The notes beneath the pieces are model-generated. The model ran no database searches, had not been told where the DNA came from, and saw only the letters and a list, made by a program, of their open reading frames with translations. This document shows, one piece after another, positions 11,333-22,679 of a DNA stretch of 40,642 nt. A program made the translations under genes and the position numbers. Source of the stretch: Saccoglossus kowalevskii (Eukaryota > Hemichordata > Enteropneusta > Harrimaniidae); NCBI RefSeq assembly GCF_000003605.2, contig NW_003143793.1:280520-321161 (forward strand), in the 5' to 3' direction. Every line of letters starts with the position of its first letter. Position 1 is the first letter of the stretch.

Positions 11333-14300
11333 TTAACTTTCGCTGGTTATATTGTCATATACTTTAACTACATCAGGATGATCTGAAAGCTGTGATATGA
11401 TATGAGCTGCATTCTCTAATTCAGAATCTTTGAGTATTACTGTGTTTTCTGCAATGTATTCCAGGCTGACAGATATTGGTTTGTAATTAAGCGACTTTAG
11501 TGAATTGCAGACACTCCTTAATTCTTTTGGTTCGCACATGAACTGTAACAAAGAAATGAATATAATTAACAAGAAAGATATGGCAAATTCCTCCAGCATC
11601 TTTTTTTTTCCCCCACAAGCTTTTTTTACAAGCATCTATAATATATACAATAGGGCTCCATATGATATTTTTAATGAGATAAAAATTTGGCTTAGACGCT
11701 GATAATTACTATAACCTTCCAAATACCACTGGGTGATAAAGACCATGATTTTCAGATCAATATATATCATTTGAAAAAAACATTGTATTTTACCAGGAAT
11801 TTTTTACTCAAATATATAATTTCATCCAAATAAAAGATTGTACAAACCAAAACATAAGGCCTACAAATCACCAGTGATATGCAATCAGACCAACATTGTA
11901 TTTGTCTATGATAATTTACATCATTTCAACAAACAAGGCTTTTCATAGCCATTTGAAGACTTAAAATTTTCCTGGTAACGAAAATCTTATTCCAGGAGCA
12001 GAGTCTCATGGACCTCGTTATTTAAATGTTCTTTAATAGGTATTATAAAAAAGTACACTACAATTCATGACCATCATCACTCACCATCCAAACTTGCTCT
12101 TCATTCTCGTATTCAGTCTCCATCACATCCTCAGCTCCTGCTTCTATGGCAACATCAAGAACTTCATCTACAAGTATAGATGACTGAGGTACTCTGATAA
12201 CCCCTTTATGTGAGAATGCATACAAGGCTGAACCTTGCTCTGCCAAGGAACATCTATGTTTAGTTTTTGAAAGAGAACAAACATTCAATGAAATGATATA
12301 TTAAAAGTAGCTCACCCTTATACTTAGAAAAAATAGTATTAATGTTTCTGGTCACTGCGTTGGTGTCAGTTGGGTACGAGTCACATGTTTTTAATTAATT
12401 TTTCGAAATCGCAAATTTAATGACAATTTCTGAATGAAAAAAAGCTGTCCATGTAGATGGATCACAATACCTAATGCAGGATTCAAACTCAGATCACTGA
12501 TAACACCTTACCACTTCATTACAAACAAAAGCACTCCATTCCACACTGACTGTCCTAAAAGAACAGCTTCAGATGACTTGTAATAAGCATGGTCCCACAG
12601 TGACAAATTGGAAAAGTGAATATCTGACATTACAAAAAAACATGTCGTGCTGAATATTTATGTGTCAGTAACCAATGGAAAATTTGTCACCAGGTAACAA
12701 CCAACACAATAAACCTCACCCACTATGACAATAAATATCATACCATAATAAATTGATATGGAAAAATCTGAGCTTACCCTAATTTACGTAACAAGGTTTT
12801 CAGTTCAGTTCTTGTACGATTAGTGTTATCGGACAACACATCAACTAAGAGGCAGGAACCCGCTGGTCCTCGCACTTCACACAAGATTGATGTCGATGGT
12901 GCTGCCTTGGAACCAGCCTGCAAAGTGAAAGAAACAAAAGTAAAGATAACTATTTCTTGTAGATTCGTGATTTACAATTGACGATTATATAATCTGAACG
13001 ATATGGCTGTTACAGGTATATTGTCTTGAATACTAATTACCATAGTGCTGTACCATATTTATTAGAAGTACACATATTTAAATATATAGTAGAGTTGTGT
13101 CTCAACCGGTTGAAATACTTTTTGCTGAAGGAATGAAACACCCAAAATGTCTTTTCAGCGAAAATTAATAAAATAAGTAAAATAAAATAAAGTAATTTTT
13201 ATAGTAAGTTGTGTTTCTACAATCCAATACACCATGTATGTAGCTGCTAAGAAAGGGGAAATAATTTTTTCTTTTCCTTTTAGTGCATGCTCTTGTCTAG
13301 TCATATTTGAATGATCCCACGTGTAATTCAATGTTTGGCTTATGTGTGTTTTTAACAGAAATGTAGGTGTTATTGAAACCACATAGCTTTATTTGTTTCA
13401 GCCATAGCAACCAACGTTGTTAAACAATAAGAAAAGAAATAAAATATACTAACAGCTGATTTGATCATGGATTCAATAGAAGATCTAGGTATTCCTCTTG
13501 CATGGGCATATTCTAGTAAACTTGCTAATATGGCATTATTAGTTACATCAGATCCACCCGCTAGAAATTTAATAATAAAAATGTGATTATTATAAGTTTT
13601 GCAGAAAATTACAAATTTTATTTGAAAATTGGGAGCATGTACGTAAATAACATAATTAATATCTAGACATTCTTTTTTTTATCTGTTACATCATTGGTTT
13701 AAATCCAGAATTGCATTCGAAAAAAAAATGACAATGCTGCATAGTCACATTGATGTCACAATGATTGATTGTACAGTGAATTTCATGAAGGCATGAAAGT
13801 TTTTTTATATACAATATTTATAAATGTTTTAAAAATTTCAAGTGACAAATGAAAACAACCTGATCAAGTTGACTTGACTTGTTGCCATGACGAGCAAGTA
13901 TAATCAAAGACAAGAATATGCGAATTTACCTTAAAAACAAAATAACAAAACTGATCATTAGTGACATGTCTCTTGGCGAGTAAACAGTTATGTAAACCAA
14001 TACATAAATACTGTACGTCTTTAGTAGAATAGAATAGAATTCTTTATTAACACCGTAAAGATAATGTGGCATTCCTTTTCAGGTAAATATAATAATAAAG
14101 ATTTTAAAGCGAGAGGGAGTCGCCTGCACAAGCGACAGTAACAACCACGCAAAAAACGCTTGTTTGTAAACAATGACATGCTATGGCCATCTGACGCATG
14201 CGCAGGTGACGACTCCTTCGCTTTAATATAATGCCCACTAATGACGTACTTTATAATGAATAGCTGGGACTTCATAGCTTTTTTTGAATTGGTCTTTCTT

Positions 14301-15412
14301 TTTGTATTTAGTGATTTCTGGTACAATTTGTGTCCTCAAATTTATTTATTATATACAATGGTCCAAAATTGTCAATTTTAGGATCAACAAAAAATATAAA
14401 TCCCAAAACACATAAATGATAGAGTAATATTGATACAATAGCAAGTCTTCAAGGTTATTTAAGGGCATTTGGTTGGGGTCAAAGGGCTATTTTATAGCTT
14501 GTGAACCTGTAGGGTAATTTACAGCCCTTTGCACAGTTCCAAACATAGAATATGGTTTCAGGAATATAACAGGGACATTCAATGTCTGGAACAATTTCCT
14601 GGCCCAATTTGCTTTTTTTAATCTTTCTGCTAAATTAAAACCCAGTGAATATGTAAAATTGAGCATTATCTAAATGATAATTAAAACTGTGAATTTAAAA
14701 CCCACTGAATATGCCTGAAATGCTCAATCAGTGAAATTTAAACCCAGTGAATATTAGTCATTTTACAATATCTGGTGCAATTCGTGTCCTCAAAAATGTT
14801 ATTTTCGAATATTATTGTTTTATCAAAACAGAAAAGGTGTGATTCTTCAAGTTCCAAGTAGACTTGTGTCAACAAACGTCAATGCCCATATGTGCGATTG
14901 TTTTCTGATCTTTTCCTGTCGCGATTCCTCAACCACGCCCAATAAACACCTCACCCACAGTTTATAATGGTCAACCCCTTATATTATAAAACCCCAACCA
15001 GACGCAGAGATTGATACTATAATATTTAATTCCAATAAAACTCACTTTGAACAGCGTATTTGACTTTCGGTTGTAATTTACTGATTTCCATAGCCCTGGC
15101 TGCATCTTTCGGTCCCTTTACGTGTTTGACTTTAGACCACTTGTTGTGTCCCGCTGTATTCACAGTATTTTTAAAAAAATGTCTACGACAATTTAACTTA
15201 ATTAACATATTATCTCCACATTGATAACCAAAAAATGATTCCTGACAAAACAAGTGTTTATCAACGGTATTAAAGTTATTATTTCTTCTCGAAATAAACC
15301 GGCTTTGAACGTGACATGAAAAGTTTATCGAACGCCGAAATACGGAATAGCCTTGGCACATCCTCGTTCTCGGTGCAACCCTGCCCACAACAAGCCTTGT
15401 CAGTGAAGCCAT
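11333..15412 (-). CDS. TACO1: TACO1, mitochondrial YebC-family translational activator (complete, 5 exons)
   Basis: In mammals TACO1 binds COX1 mRNA/mitoribosomes to support cytochrome c oxidase subunit I synthesis; bacterial YebC relatives act on ribosomes. Coding exons on the minus strand, in order: 15412-15046 (ATG), 13560-13454, 12917-12778, 12253-12085, 11542-11333 (TAA). The phases fit and give 330 residues. Residues 1-86 are Arg-rich and almost free of acidic residues at the start (MASLTRLVVGRVAPRTRM), as expected of a mitochondrial presequence. The YebC signature AGHNKWSKVKHVKGPKD is at 87-103. Later blocks are RGIPRSSIESMIKSA, EVRGPAGSCLLVDVLSDN, FSHKGVIRVP, AIEAGAEDV and the C-terminal HPDVVKVYDNI. 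The exon-4 acceptor is set by frame: TAG before 12253 keeps frame, whereas the nearby CAG does not. The protein is complete and without breaks. Confidence 0.95.
12474..12525 (-). other. tRNA-like relic (possible SINE head) in TACO1 intron 3
   Basis: On the minus strand the order AGTGGTAAGGTGTTATCA ... CTGAGTTTGAATCCTGC resembles the D-arm/A-box and T-arm/B-box of a tRNA, at normal spacing. The B-box is one base off the GGTTCGAATCC consensus, and I could not fold a full acceptor stem. A tRNA-derived SINE or tRNA pseudogene is more likely than a working tRNA. Confidence 0.4.
12925..13450. other. TACO1 intron 2, nothing recognised
   Basis: AT-rich intronic sequence with no coding signal. An open stretch at 13155-13382 on the minus strand shows no conserved domain and lacks splice logic with TACO1. 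Confidence 0.5.
14108..14222. mobile_element. MITE, TTAA-flanked, copy 1 (115 bp)
   Basis: The left end is AGCGAGAGGGAGTCGCCTGC and the right end, reverse-complemented, is AGCGAAGGAGTCGTCACCTG. TTAA stands directly outside both ends (14104-14107 and 14223-14226). The right half, reverse-complemented, matches the left half of the element at 40253-40396, including GCGCATGCGTCA followed by ATGGCC. It is too short to encode a protein. It sits in TACO1 intron 1. Confidence 0.85.
14630..14770. repeat. Dispersed repeat pair (partner at 20880-21030)
   Basis: The block contains three spaced copies of the phrase AAACCCA.TGAATAT along with AAATTGAGCATT and ATCTAAATGATAA. It recurs at 20880-21030, within an intron of the dsRNA-binding-protein gene, in the same orientation and order. 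An interspersed element with internal sub-repeats; family not recognised. Confidence 0.8.
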
Positions 15413-15720
15413 GATGGGTAGTGATCGTCGACCGAAGTGGCGTGGCGTGGCGTTATTTTAACTGTATTATATTGCGCGTTTGCTACGTTATACTCTTCTT
15501 TGAAAACAGCAATTACTCTGAGCACGGAGGTGATCCAACACTTGAACTATAGCAATTTTTCGGTGTTTTGGAAGAACGCGGTTATTTTCTCAAGTAGTCA
15601 AGTAGCGAATGTGGGTCATGGGCGCAGCCATTTTGATTTAGTAAATTCTGCCCTCATCGTTAGTGAATCGACCAATGATCTCACAGCAATGGCGACTACT
15701 ATCCTGGATTGATTTGCGTT
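15413..15720. promoter_or_regulatory. Probable TACO1 5' UTR/promoter, possibly bidirectional
   Basis: This stretch lies directly upstream of the TACO1 start codon (minus strand) and on the 5' side of the PRKRA-family gene (plus strand). It is richer in CG dinucleotides than its surroundings (GATCGTCGACC, GTGGCGTGGCG). It has a GCGCAGCCATTTTGA motif at 15622-15636, containing GCCATTTT, the core of a YY1-type site often found near starts of TATA-less housekeeping genes. No TATA box is evident. The role is inferred. Confidence 0.45.
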
Positions 15721-18030
15721 GTTCGACCGCTCATATTACGGAATAACTTTGCAGAATATCCACAAAAACACTGCACTAAAGTTCAGAAGCAGGTAAATTA
15801 ATTGCATCAGATATCATGGTTGCGTTCATTTACGATCTGCCTCCGAGATGCAAGTTTGCAAATGACAGCGTACGATTGGCACCGGTATGTGTACGCCGCG
15901 TTTGTTTGCTCAACAATGGGTATTTAAAATTACTAATGCATACCCATAGACGAGCAATGGACATAGCGTACATTGTATATTATCGTATGTTGCATTACCG
16001 TTTATGGCGTCATCCAAATTTTCAATCTTACTGCCTCCTAACAATAATTTATATAATGCTACACTGAAGTCGGCAAAGGCATGTTTATTCGCAGGTAGCC
16101 CAGGAACTATAATCAATCAACTGTACACAGTCCCTATCTGCGGGGGGGGGGGGGGGTATTGGCTGGTATCTAGTGTAAGAAATACCGCTAGACAAGGGAA
16201 TGGGATGAAGGCTTCAGTGAGTCCATATGTTTTAAACTCGAAAAAACAGACGAGTTGAATGAAAAATAAAATCTATGAAAAATACTAGCTTGAACAATAA
16301 TTAGTTGCTCTTTCAAATTTCGCCAAAGACTTACTTTTATTTTATCGATATCACTAGAATAAATCAAGAAAACTACAAAAATTGACTCCATTTACGAATA
16401 ATTAACGGTTTTCCGAAAGCACGGCACAGTTGGAGGAGTGGCCTATTCAGAATGTGTCAACAACCAATCACAAGACTGGTTATGAACGAGTTGAGCGAGG
16501 CTAACCGAGTCGTAAACTTTTTTATTTTTATAAATATACTTTTTTTAAAAAATTCATTTAAATCAGTCTTCTTGAAGAAGCATAAACAGTGTGCATGTCG
16601 TTAGTGTTTATAAGTGTTTATGTACTACATGTAGTTAAATGGGCATATTTATAAATCACAAGTGCGAAGCCTAACCCCTAATCATCAAGTTACCATGGCA
16701 TCACAGAATTCAGTGGACACTTGAATGGTTTGATTGCGAAAACAGAGTCAAGATTAATCACTCAAAAAATGAAAAATGTACACAATTTGAATTTCCATCT
16801 TATTAATCCTTATCAAAACACATTATTTATTATGTACATTGCCATTATGTTACTTTTCCATTATAAATGTATTTATAAAAAAATACAAATCATTACAGAT
16901 CATCAGCTTTCATTCAATTAGAAATATTTTCTAGTGATAGTGACATGTATGTTTTTATTTTTACGTTTTATAACATTTCAGCTTCTTGCAAATCATATTT
17001 GCTGTTTGTATTTCATCTTTGTTGCTAAAAAATGATAGAAACACTGTATTTTTAAGGATGCAATAAAATTAGTAGTACCAGGAGTAGTAGTAGATATGAA
17101 TCAAAACCCCAGTGTTCCTACACCTTTTAATACCTGCTAAAAGCGTCACAATTGATACATGTGTCTATTTCATTAAGTCGTTCTGGTATTTTCAACATTA
17201 AAAACAATTCTCATCATCCACTCTCTGGAATATTTTGCTTAATTACTTAATTGATTGATTTGTTTGATTTTTGTCACAATGTTTGTAGACACAAGACACT
17301 GTAATTCATTTTCCATAAAACTTTATTCACTGGGTACTCGTACATGCTAAGGTCCACCGTTGGAAGATCACTAGCAATAATACAATGCAGTCAGTTTTGT
17401 ACCTTCCAATGATCTGTATTACAAATTTGTCATGCTCTCTCTATGTTACAGTGTATGTTGTATTTATCATCATTTCATTTAATAGTCAGCTTAGATGTAT
17501 AAAACTTTACATATAAGCCCTGGTATATACACAACAAAATTTGCTATTGAAAATCAAGAAAGGGGGTAGGGCAAGGGGGGATAGCTGGTACAGGTTACAG
17601 GAAATAAAAACATCATTTTACCTTTTTAAAAGAAATTAAATAAAGGTTCTATTTACAGTAAAAAAATGGATAAAGCAAATTCCTAATCACATTTTTTTAA
17701 TTTTGATAGTTTGTGTTTAAGAATCAAAATTGGAAATTGCGTATGAATTACGACATTTAATTTGGAAAATGCATTATACGCTTACAAAAAATAAGTACTT
17801 TGTACAAATTACAGTGCATAAAATAGCTTTACACTTACGTTTTTTTTTATGTATTTAAATTACATTGTTACGAAAATAAAAAGAATTGATTACAGCTTAC
17901 GAATATACTCCTTGTCAACCCTCAAACAAATTCTACCTTGTATGTATCTGACTCTTAATCATGCATAAATTACAGAGCATGTGTAATTATTTGTTACAAT
18001 AACTATATTTAATTTTTCTCTGTAAAACAG
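15721..18030. other. 5' region of the PRKRA-family gene, no coding sequence recognised
   Basis: The first coding exon begins right after an AG (18029-18030), preceded by TTTTTCTCTGTAAAACAG. At least one non-coding 5' exon should therefore lie in this stretch or further upstream. I cannot place it. A run of 15 G at 16142-16156 is the only striking simple sequence. Several short open stretches have no recognisable protein. Confidence 0.5.
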
Positions 18031-18031
18031 G

Positions 18032-21000
18032 ATGGATGGTCCAATTAAACCAATGAAAACTCCAATTAGCATCCTACAGGAGTTGTGCACTAAGCGCTCT
18101 TTAACCCCAATTTATGACCTTATAGCCTGCGAGGGTGCTGCACACCAGCCCAAGTTTGTATATCGTGTAACCGTTGGAGAGCACACAGCAAATGGCGATG
18201 GGACCAGCAAAAAACAAGCGAAGCATAATGCAGCTGAAAATGTTTTAGAGCAATTTAATGTATCGGTTCCCAAACCATCAACACCTTCACAAGATGCCAG
18301 GTACCTTTTTTTTATACATATATGCCACTAAGTATCATGCTTCACTGGATTTTCACTATGAAATAATTCATACGCTTAGTTATATTTTTCTTAAATGTAT
18401 CCCTTGAGCATCCGAAAAATTACCTCTCAATTTGTACTTCGGTATTTTGACTATGTTCTTTGTTTTGTACTATTTAAATATGTTCAGTAATGGGTCCACA
18501 GAGGCTGATGGAAATTCTGTGTACAATGATGGCATACCAGGCAACCCCGTTGGGCAGTTACAGGAGCTTGTTGTAGCCAGGCACTGGAGAAGACCAGACT
18601 ATATCCAGATTAGTGAATGTGGTCCCCCACATTCCCGGGAATTCATCATTGCATGTAGAGTGCATAGTTTCCAAGAACAAGGTAAAGATTATAAAATTTA
18701 CACTAAAAAACTCATTTATATTACTATATGTACATATACTGTAGTAAACTTTATTTTAAAAAAATGGTGATACTTGTTCATGTAAAATTTAAGTTGATGC
18801 AAGTAATGTGTATTCGCAGGTAAAGGAAGGTCAAAAAAGATTGCGAAGAGAGCTGCTGCCTGGGCTATGCTGCAAAGAATTCAAGATCTACCTCCTGATG
18901 CTGAAATTGGACCAGCTGATTATGAACTTGACACCGGTGCAGGGGTAAGTTTTCTGATCTTTTTAAATTCAATGCTGTTCTGAATGAATGTTCTGCCCAT
19001 GTGAACAGCATGTTCTGTGCATGTGATTAGCATGTTCCATTCATGTGACAGCATGTTCTGTGCATGTGATTAGCATGTTCCATTCATATGACAGCATGTT
19101 CTGTGCATGTGATTAGCATGTTCCATTCATATGACAGCATGTTCTGTGCATGTGAATAGCATGTTCCATTCATGTGACAGCATGTTCTGTGCATGTGATT
19201 AGCATGTTCCATTCATGTGACAGCATGTTCTGTGCATGTGATTAGCATGTTCCATTCATATAACAGCATGTTCTGTGCATGTGATTAGCATGTTCCATTC
19301 ATATGACAGCATGTTTTGTGCATGTGATTAGCATGTTCCATTCATATGACAGCATGTTCTGTGCATGTGATTAGCATGTTCCATCCATGTGACAGCATGT
19401 TCTGTGCATGTGAATAGCATGTTCCATCCATGTGACAGCATGTACCATTCATGTGAACAGGTTCTGTCTTTGAATTATGGTGACAAAATCACATGCTTTT
19501 GCTTTGACAAGTTTATGGTTGAGTGTATCAATAAAATTCATTCACAAAATATTTCACCAGTGTTGAACATGTAGTTCACGGTGGTGCACCATTTCCAGTA
19601 AACAAACATGAAATAGTTACTATAGTTACATATTCATTAGTTTATAAGAGTAAAATTGAATCATTCAATCAGTAATTTCCACTTGTTCCAGTCAAGTCAG
19701 TTTATACATTTCTTGCTTTGTTCTCGTCTCATTAAATGCAGTCAAGTCATGCATACCTATCATACCCATACTTGACAACTTTTCAATCTTGTATCAAATC
19801 TTGATCTACCAAAAAAAATTTATCACAATCTAATAATTAGTTTTGAAAAATGTCCAGGTTTTTAGAACAAATTTAAAATGACATTAAAATCTTGACTGAT
19901 TTTCAGAGAAAAAAAATCAGAGATTACAAAATGTTAGGTGACATGCATTTGCTGTAATCACTTGAGATAGCAAATTGATTCAAAGATTTAACATTTTTTT
20001 AACAAACCATTACTGGAAAATAAGCAATGCTGTTAAAATCTCAGTAAGTTATTTCTGTGCGTATGTCTAGGTGTAGATCATCATTTGTGAGATGCTTTTG
20101 ATTCTTTCACAGTTTTTATTAGTTAAACAGCGATTGTTCTCAGTAATTAAGGCCTAAATTAAATTTGATAAGAACAAGACGTAAAAAGTAACATAAAACA
20201 AAAAATGCACAATTCTGTGATTGCTCAAAATTTTAGAAGTCAATAAATTATGAAAATCTACTAAATAATTATTTGGTTGAATTTTTAGAAGGGGCAAAAT
20301 TTTCAGAGTTGTCTTCACATCCAGGATTCTGATAACAAATTGTGTGAATTATAAATGTGAAACAATGCATCTCAACTCCAGTATAAAGTGAATCGTAGCT
20401 GAGTAAATGCTTGTAGAACAGGATTAGAAATATACTTAATATCTTCAGCTACATAGAAATAAAGATTACAATCTGTTCTCGCATTGTTATGAGTAGAATG
20501 AAAGCAAATTCACTCTAAGGTTCAGATCCTGGTATCACTGCCAGATTTCAGTCCTTGTTTCTAATCTCGGCCTCATAGAGACAGAGTATTGAATATCTAC
20601 TCAGTGATACTGTGAATCACATAGGTTGATGTGTTGTTACAGGGATTGTTTGTTTCTCACTATAGGTGCCTAGCAACATATCTAAAAGTAAAAGTTTAAC
20701 ATTATGGGGATCACTTCATAACCCATCAGGAGAGAAAGTAACCAGGCTGAAATCATCTTCACTTAGTGTACCAGGTAAGGGATTGGTAAAGTGTTGTATC
20801 ATGGCTAGTATAGTTTTCAGGAAACTAATTCACAAAATTACATCAATTATTCTATTCTACCAGTATTCAATATAAATGCACTAAATTAAAACCTAGTGAA
20901 TATATATAAAATTGAGCATAGAACACATTATCTAAATGATAAAACCGTGAATTTAAAACCCACTGAATATGCCTCAAATAGTAAATCAGTGAAATTAAAC

Positions 21001-21377
21001 CCAGTAAAAATTAGTCATTTTACAGTATTTACGTATGCTACTATGGTTGTTATTTTTCTACGACAAAAACAAATAATTTATAATATTCTAAAAACATCAT
21101 TTCTTATAATTGTCTTTATTCTATAGATACCAATTATTGCACACTACTCCAAGAGTTAGCAGAAGAACAAAATTTTGAAGTTCGGTATATTCCTATAGAA
21201 GAATTAAGCCAGAGTGGCCAACATCAATGTCTTGTCCAGCTGTCCACCACTCCTGTGGCAGTCTGTCATGGTACCGGTCAAACTGTAGACGATTGCCGTG
21301 CAGAAGCTGCCCACAATGCACTACTGTACCTTAAGATCATGGCCCGCAAGGCGTTAGCAACCCCAGGCAGTAAATAG
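18032..21377 (+). CDS. PRKRA: PRKRA/TARBP2-family (Loquacious-like) dsRNA-binding protein, complete
   Basis: Family members bind duplex RNA and partner Dicer in small-RNA processing; vertebrate PRKRA and TARBP2 also regulate the kinase PKR. Coding exons: 18032-18300, 18488-18681, 18820-18944, 20666-20774, 21127-21377 (TAG). Phases agree and give 315 residues, close to human PRKRA. dsRBD1 is at about 9-75, with the helix-2 basic motif TSKKQAKHNAAEN (58-70). dsRBD2 is at about 110-175 (QLQELVVARHWRRPDY; RSKKIAKRAAAWAML, with the KK-x-AK signature). dsRBD3 is at about 235-312 (LLQELAEEQNFEVRY, AVCHGTG, AAHNALLYLKIMARK). It lacks the KKxAK lysines, as in the type-B third domain that contacts Dicer or other partners. 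The end resembles PRKRA slightly more than TARBP2, but an invertebrate gene probably predates that split. Introns carry a minisatellite and a dispersed repeat. Confidence 0.93.
19008..19459. repeat. Minisatellite, 43-bp unit, 10 full copies plus a partial
   Basis: Units start at 19008, 19051, 19094, 19137, 19180, 19223, 19266, 19309, 19352 and 19395, followed by a degenerate end. Each unit is two related halves, GCATGTTCTGTGCATGTGA plus TTA, then GCATGTTCCATTCATGTGA plus CA (22 + 21 bp). Variation is limited to a few positions (GTG/ATA/ATG, ATT/AAT). It lies in intron 3 of the dsRNA-binding-protein gene. Confidence 0.97.
19460..20665. other. Intron 3 of the PRKRA-family gene, remainder
   Basis: AT-rich intronic sequence without coding signal between the minisatellite and the acceptor at 20665. 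No further element recognised. Confidence 0.5.
20880..21030. repeat. Dispersed repeat, copy 2 (partner at 14630-14770)
   Basis: Same order of phrases as 14630-14770: AAATTAAAACC.AGTGAATAT, AAATTGAGCAT, ATCTAAATGAT, GTGAATTTAAAACCCACTGA, ATTAGTCATTTTACA. Located in intron 4 of the PRKRA-family gene. Confidence 0.8.
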
Positions 21378-22293
21378 AGGCAATAATATTTTTAATTTTT
21401 TTTTTTCATATTTCACCTACATAGCCTGCCAGTTATAATTTTTGTATGGTATATTTTATTACAAGTTCGTCATTGTTCACAGTGGTTGTGAGTGGTGGAT
21501 CTTGTGATCGATCCCCAGTCATGTGACATGGTCACATGACCTAGTTTCCTGTTTAAATGTCTTGTTGTATATATTGAGTAGAGTTATGGTAGTATTTTGT
21601 ACCTATTCATGTCCAAGTAACATTCCTATCCCATTCCCAGATAGGATAAACCTGTAAACAGTAAAATCTATTATTGTGATGTACGTCTCATGCCATGTCT
21701 AAAGCAAATGTTAACAAAAAGTTTGTATTTATTCGTTTATACTATAGCTCCCAAGTTCTTACAGGTTCACGTAGATTTCAAGAGTAAAGGTGATTAGTAA
21801 TAATTTGAGGCAAATATTAGATGAAAGCTGTGTTTTGAGGACTGTGGTAAATAACGAAAATTCGTGGACAGATCAAACTAGCTAATTTCCATAAATTGTC
21901 TGCATTTGCCCTCGTGTAGTGGTTTATTTGGCATGGATTAGCTAAAGTAGTTTGTATGATGGGCAATTCAGGACTTGCACATTATGGTTGAGGGGGCTCA
22001 TTTTCTAGGCCAAAATTTTAAAATCTGTCAAAAAATTTACTACATAGCAGCTGGGTGCAGATCTCCCCTGAAATATAAGCATGTTACATGTATCTGTCAA
22101 TTGCTCCTGAAAACAAAAAATAGAAAAAACACTCATGATATTAAGATAAAAATACTGCTATGAAATAATGTGTACGTAATTAAATTCCAAACTAATATGG
22201 AATACTAACACTTAATTTCAATAGTGGATTTTCATGGGGTAGGGCTGGGAGCATTACAATTGTCAGAGACATGTTTCACAAATGGAGAATAAA
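21378..22293 (+). other. PRKRA: 3' UTR of the PRKRA-family gene with a perfect hairpin
   Basis: Non-coding sequence follows the TAG. At 21518-21540 there is a perfect 10-bp inverted repeat, GTCATGTGAC, with a 3-base loop (ATG), then GTCACATGAC. A candidate AATAAA is at 22288-22293. The UTR end is not determined. Confidence 0.5.
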
Positions 22294-22679
22294 ATGTGTT
22301 GTATAATTTGACTGGATAATACATGCGATTGTAGTCAATATCCGCTGAACAGTGTGCATTGTGTTAATTGTTACTACACGGCAACTAGCTTCTTACTTAA
22401 AAAACCTTTGGTACATTTCCCACTAAATGTTAGTGTGATATTATCTATTTTTAAATAATTAATAGTTTTTTATTTAATTTAAATTTTGAACAAAATCAAT
22501 CTGTGATTGTGTGTTTACATAACTTTGACTCGTTAGCAGGTGAACCTCCTATATGCAAATGTGTTGGATTCCAAATCAGAATAATCATGTGTCAATTTTA
22601 GTCCATGTGTCAGTTGTATATAATCTGATCCGGTGATGCGAGTTGTGTCCTTGTTTCTTAGTTTGCAACTCCCATTATT

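Noticed and set aside
15437-15712. 91-codon open frame next to the TACO1 start
   Set aside because: Lies in the probable promoter/5' UTR, has no recognisable domain and no partner exon; chance opening in a CG-richer stretch.
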